In this document: one piece after another, positions 6,018 to 7,939 of the stretch
Position numbering within the stretch: the stretch's first letter is position 1
Layout: the number at the start of each line of letters is the position of its first letter
Source: Bacteroidales bacterium UBA1237
Lineage (GTDB): Bacteria; Bacteroidota; Bacteroidia; Bacteroidales; UBA932
Direction of reading: 5' to 3'
DNA: 7,939 bases
Assembly (NCBI GenBank): GCA_002308935.1
Contig: DBWN01000009.1
Location: 1 to 7,939, forward strand
Made by a program: the position numbers and the translations under genes
Notes under the pieces: generated by a model
Seen by the model: only the letters and a program-made list of their open reading frames with translations
The model's database searches: none
Told to the model about the DNA's origin: nothing

Positions 6018-7939
6018 ATGCGAACAAAAACAATAGACATCCTTCTCAGCATCCTCGTGGGGGTAGCGGTCATCGGCTGCACCCCCAAGGATGAGACGGA
6101 GAAGAAGATCGACGAACTGCTCTCAAAAATGACCCTCCATGAGAAAGTGGGTCAGATGAACCAGCTTTCCGGAGGCTCATGGCTCACTGAGTCCGCGGCC
6201 AAGGGAGAGGTGGGTTCGATCCTGAACTGCGTCGATCCCGCTGAAATAAACGCCGTACAACGTGCTGCCGTGGAAGAGTCCAGGTTAGGGATACCCATTC
6301 TGGTGAGCCGTGACGTGATACACGGTTTCAGGACCATGTTCCCTCTGCCGATAGGCCTTGCCGCCACCTTTGATCCTGCCCTTGTGGAGCAAGGAGCGGC
6401 GATAGCCGCGAAGGAGGCAGTTTCCTCCGGAGTAAGGTGGACATTTTCCCCTATGCTCGACATCGCCAGGGATCCCCGCTGGGGAAGAGTCGCCGAAGGG
6501 TCAGGAGAAGACCCTTACCTTGACGCCGTCATGGGTGAAGCCATGGTGAAAGGATACCAGTCGAACGGGCTGGCCGCTTGCGTAAAGCATTTCGTGGGAT
6601 ACGGTGCCGCTGAAGGAGGAAGAGACTATAACTCCACCGGAATCACTGAAAGGTCCTTAAGGAATGTCTATTTCCCGGCATTCAAGAAAGCCATTGACGC
6701 GGGAGCCATGACGCTCATGACCTCCTTCAATGACAACGACGGCATACCTTCCACCGGAAACCGTTGGCTTCTCACTGACATCCTTAGGGATGAGTGGGGA
6801 TTTTCAGGGATGGTCGTCACCGACTGGAACTCTTCAGGAGAGATGGTCGCGCACGGATTCGCGAAGGATCTCAAGGACGCCACCGACATTTCCATAAATG
6901 CAGGTGTCGACATGGACATGATGTCGTATGGTTTCATCAGTTTCGTCGAAGAACTTGTCAAGGAAGGCAAAATAAAGGAATCCAGAATCGATGAAGCTGT
7001 ACGCAATATCTTGAGGCTGAAGTTCGACCTCGGACTTTTCGACAACCCTTACGTTGACGAGAACGGCGTCCAGGCATACAGTGCAGAAGCCCTCGCAGCA
7101 GCGGAAAAAGCCGCCACAGAGTCAGCAATCCTTCTCAAGAACGACGGCGTTCTCCCTCTCAAGAAAGGGAAGACCGTACTTGTTACCGGACCTTTGGCTG
7201 ACGCCCCCTATGAACAACTGGGAACATGGGCGTTCGACGGAGAGAAAGACCATACGGTCACTCCCCTTTCCTCCCTCAGGGAGACTTTCAATGTGATCTA
7301 TGAGCCCGGTCTGTCATTCAGCCGTGACGACTCATCCGCCGGCATTGCCAAAGCACGTGCCGCGGCTTCAAGGGCGGAAGCCGTTGTAGTTGTCGTCGGA
7401 GAAGAAGCGATCCTCTCAGGAGAAGCCCATTCACTGTCGGATCTCAATCTTCAGGGAGCTCAGAGCGAACTCATTTCAGCCATGAAGTCAACCGGCAAAC
7501 CTGTCATCGTGGTTGTGATGGCGGGAAGGCCCCTCACCATAGAAAGGGATCTTGAGAGATGCGACGCGATGCTCTACTGCTTCCATCCAGGAACAATGGG
7601 AGGACCGGCCATCGCGAGACTCCTCTGCGGAGATGAAGTCCCTTCAGGGAAAACCCCCATGACCTTCCTCCATACGGCAGGAGAAGCGCCTTTCTATTAC
7701 AACCATAACAATACGGGCCGTCCTAATACCGGTACTGAAACCCTGCTGAAGGACATTCCTATCGAAGCAGGACAGACTTCCCTCGGATGCGTCTCCTATT
7801 ACCTTGACAGCGGCTATGGTCCACTGTTCCCTTTCGGATTCGGACTGAGCTACACCACTTTCGAATACAGGAACATATCCATAGACAAGACAAGGTACGG
7901 GAAGGATGATACCATAAAGGTGGAGTTCGACCTGCAGAA
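6018..7939 (+). CDS. GH3 beta-glucosidase lipoprotein, 3' end cut by window edge
   Basis: The reading frame stays open from the ATG at 6018 to the right edge, giving 640 residues. It should be an exo-acting retaining beta-glucosidase that releases glucose from the oligosaccharides made by GH16. The signal ends in lipobox VIGC (Cys21). The GH3 N-terminal barrel covers about 30-340: LLSKMTLHEKVGQM, SRDVIHGFRTMFPLP, SPMLDIARDPRWGR, GEDPYL, KHF (K190-H191) and VVTDW with predicted nucleophile D269. The C-terminal alpha/beta domain (about 380-620) carries ESAILLKNDGVLPL, the GEEAILSGEAH segment with candidate acid/base E469, AGRPL, HPGTMGG, and PFGFGLSYTTFEY leading into the FnIII domain that the edge truncates. 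GH3 enzymes of this type are about 750 residues, so roughly 100 are missing. It follows GH16 by 5 bases. Beta-glucosidase is most likely; a beta-xylosidase is less likely given the neighbours. Confidence 0.93.
   Translation, partial: MRTKTIDILLSILVGVAVIGCTPKDETEKKIDELLSKMTLHEKVGQMNQLSGGSWLTESAAKGEVGSILNCVDPAEINAVQRAAVEESRLGIPILVSRDVIHGFRTMFPLPIGLAATFDPALVEQGAAIAAKEAVSSGVRWTFSPMLDIARDPRWGRVAEGSGEDPYLDAVMGEAMVKGYQSNGLAACVKHFVGYGAAEGGRDYNSTGITERSLRNVYFPAFKKAIDAGAMTLMTSFNDNDGIPSTGNRWLLTDILRDEWGFSGMVVTDWNSSGEMVAHGFAKDLKDATDISINAGVDMDMMSYGFISFVEELVKEGKIKESRIDEAVRNILRLKFDLGLFDNPYVDENGVQAYSAEALAAAEKAATESAILLKNDGVLPLKKGKTVLVTGPLADAPYEQLGTWAFDGEKDHTVTPLSSLRETFNVIYEPGLSFSRDDSSAGIAKARAAASRAEAVVVVVGEEAILSGEAHSLSDLNLQGAQSELISAMKSTGKPVIVVVMAGRPLTIERDLERCDAMLYCFHPGTMGGPAIARLLCGDEVPSGKTPMTFLHTAGEAPFYYNHNNTGRPNTGTETLLKDIPIEAGQTSLGCVSYYLDSGYGPLFPFGFGLSYTTFEYRNISIDKTRYGKDDTIKVEFDLQ

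Noticed and set aside
7398..7466. GH3 acid/base segment reads SGEAHSLSDLNLQG, with Leu and Gln where BglX-type enzymes have Arg and Pro
   Set aside because: I believe related Bacteroidota GH3 enzymes share this version, and the candidate Glu (E469) is present, so it is more likely a subfamily trait than a damaged site; an alignment would settle it.

Overview
The window is the middle of a polysaccharide utilisation locus (PUL) of the SusC/SusD type, which points to a bacterium of the phylum Bacteroidota. Supporting signs are the paired SusC and SusD genes, three complete genes and one truncated gene that start with lipoprotein signal peptides, a BACON domain, and the absence of Shine-Dalgarno sequences before the starts. 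Base composition looks balanced (near 50% GC by eye), so a gut or rumen Bacteroidales is plausible, but the genus cannot be fixed from the sequence.

All five genes lie on the + strand and are tightly packed. They are: the 3' end of a SusC-like TonB-dependent transporter (1-903); a complete SusD-like lipoprotein (911-2404); a large multidomain lipoprotein, probably a surface glycan-binding protein (SGBP, 2431-4896); a BACON-GH16 endo-beta-glucanase lipoprotein (4900-6012); and a GH3 beta-glucosidase lipoprotein that runs off the right edge (6018-7939). Gaps are 7, 26, 3 and 5 bases, with no convincing promoter or intergenic terminator, so this is most likely one transcript entering from the left. 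No stretch over 300 bases lacks a gene.

The expected work flow is binding of a beta-glucan at the cell surface by SusD and the SGBP, endo-cleavage by GH16, import of oligosaccharides through SusC with TonB energy, and trimming to glucose by GH3. The GH16 has the six-residue bulged active-site motif of laminarinase-type enzymes, so the target is probably a beta-1,3-glucan (laminarin-like) or a mixed-linkage beta-1,3/1,4-glucan. Substrate is an inference. The regulator and the start of the locus lie outside the window.

The parts most worth a second look are the SGBP, which contains two different tandem domain duplications, and the SGBP/GH16 boundary. At that boundary a strong hairpin inside the GH16 signal-peptide codons coincides with a sharp change in arginine codon use, which together suggest a built-in step in expression between binding/transport proteins and enzymes. 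The system itself is a recognisable PUL type rather than a wholly new one.
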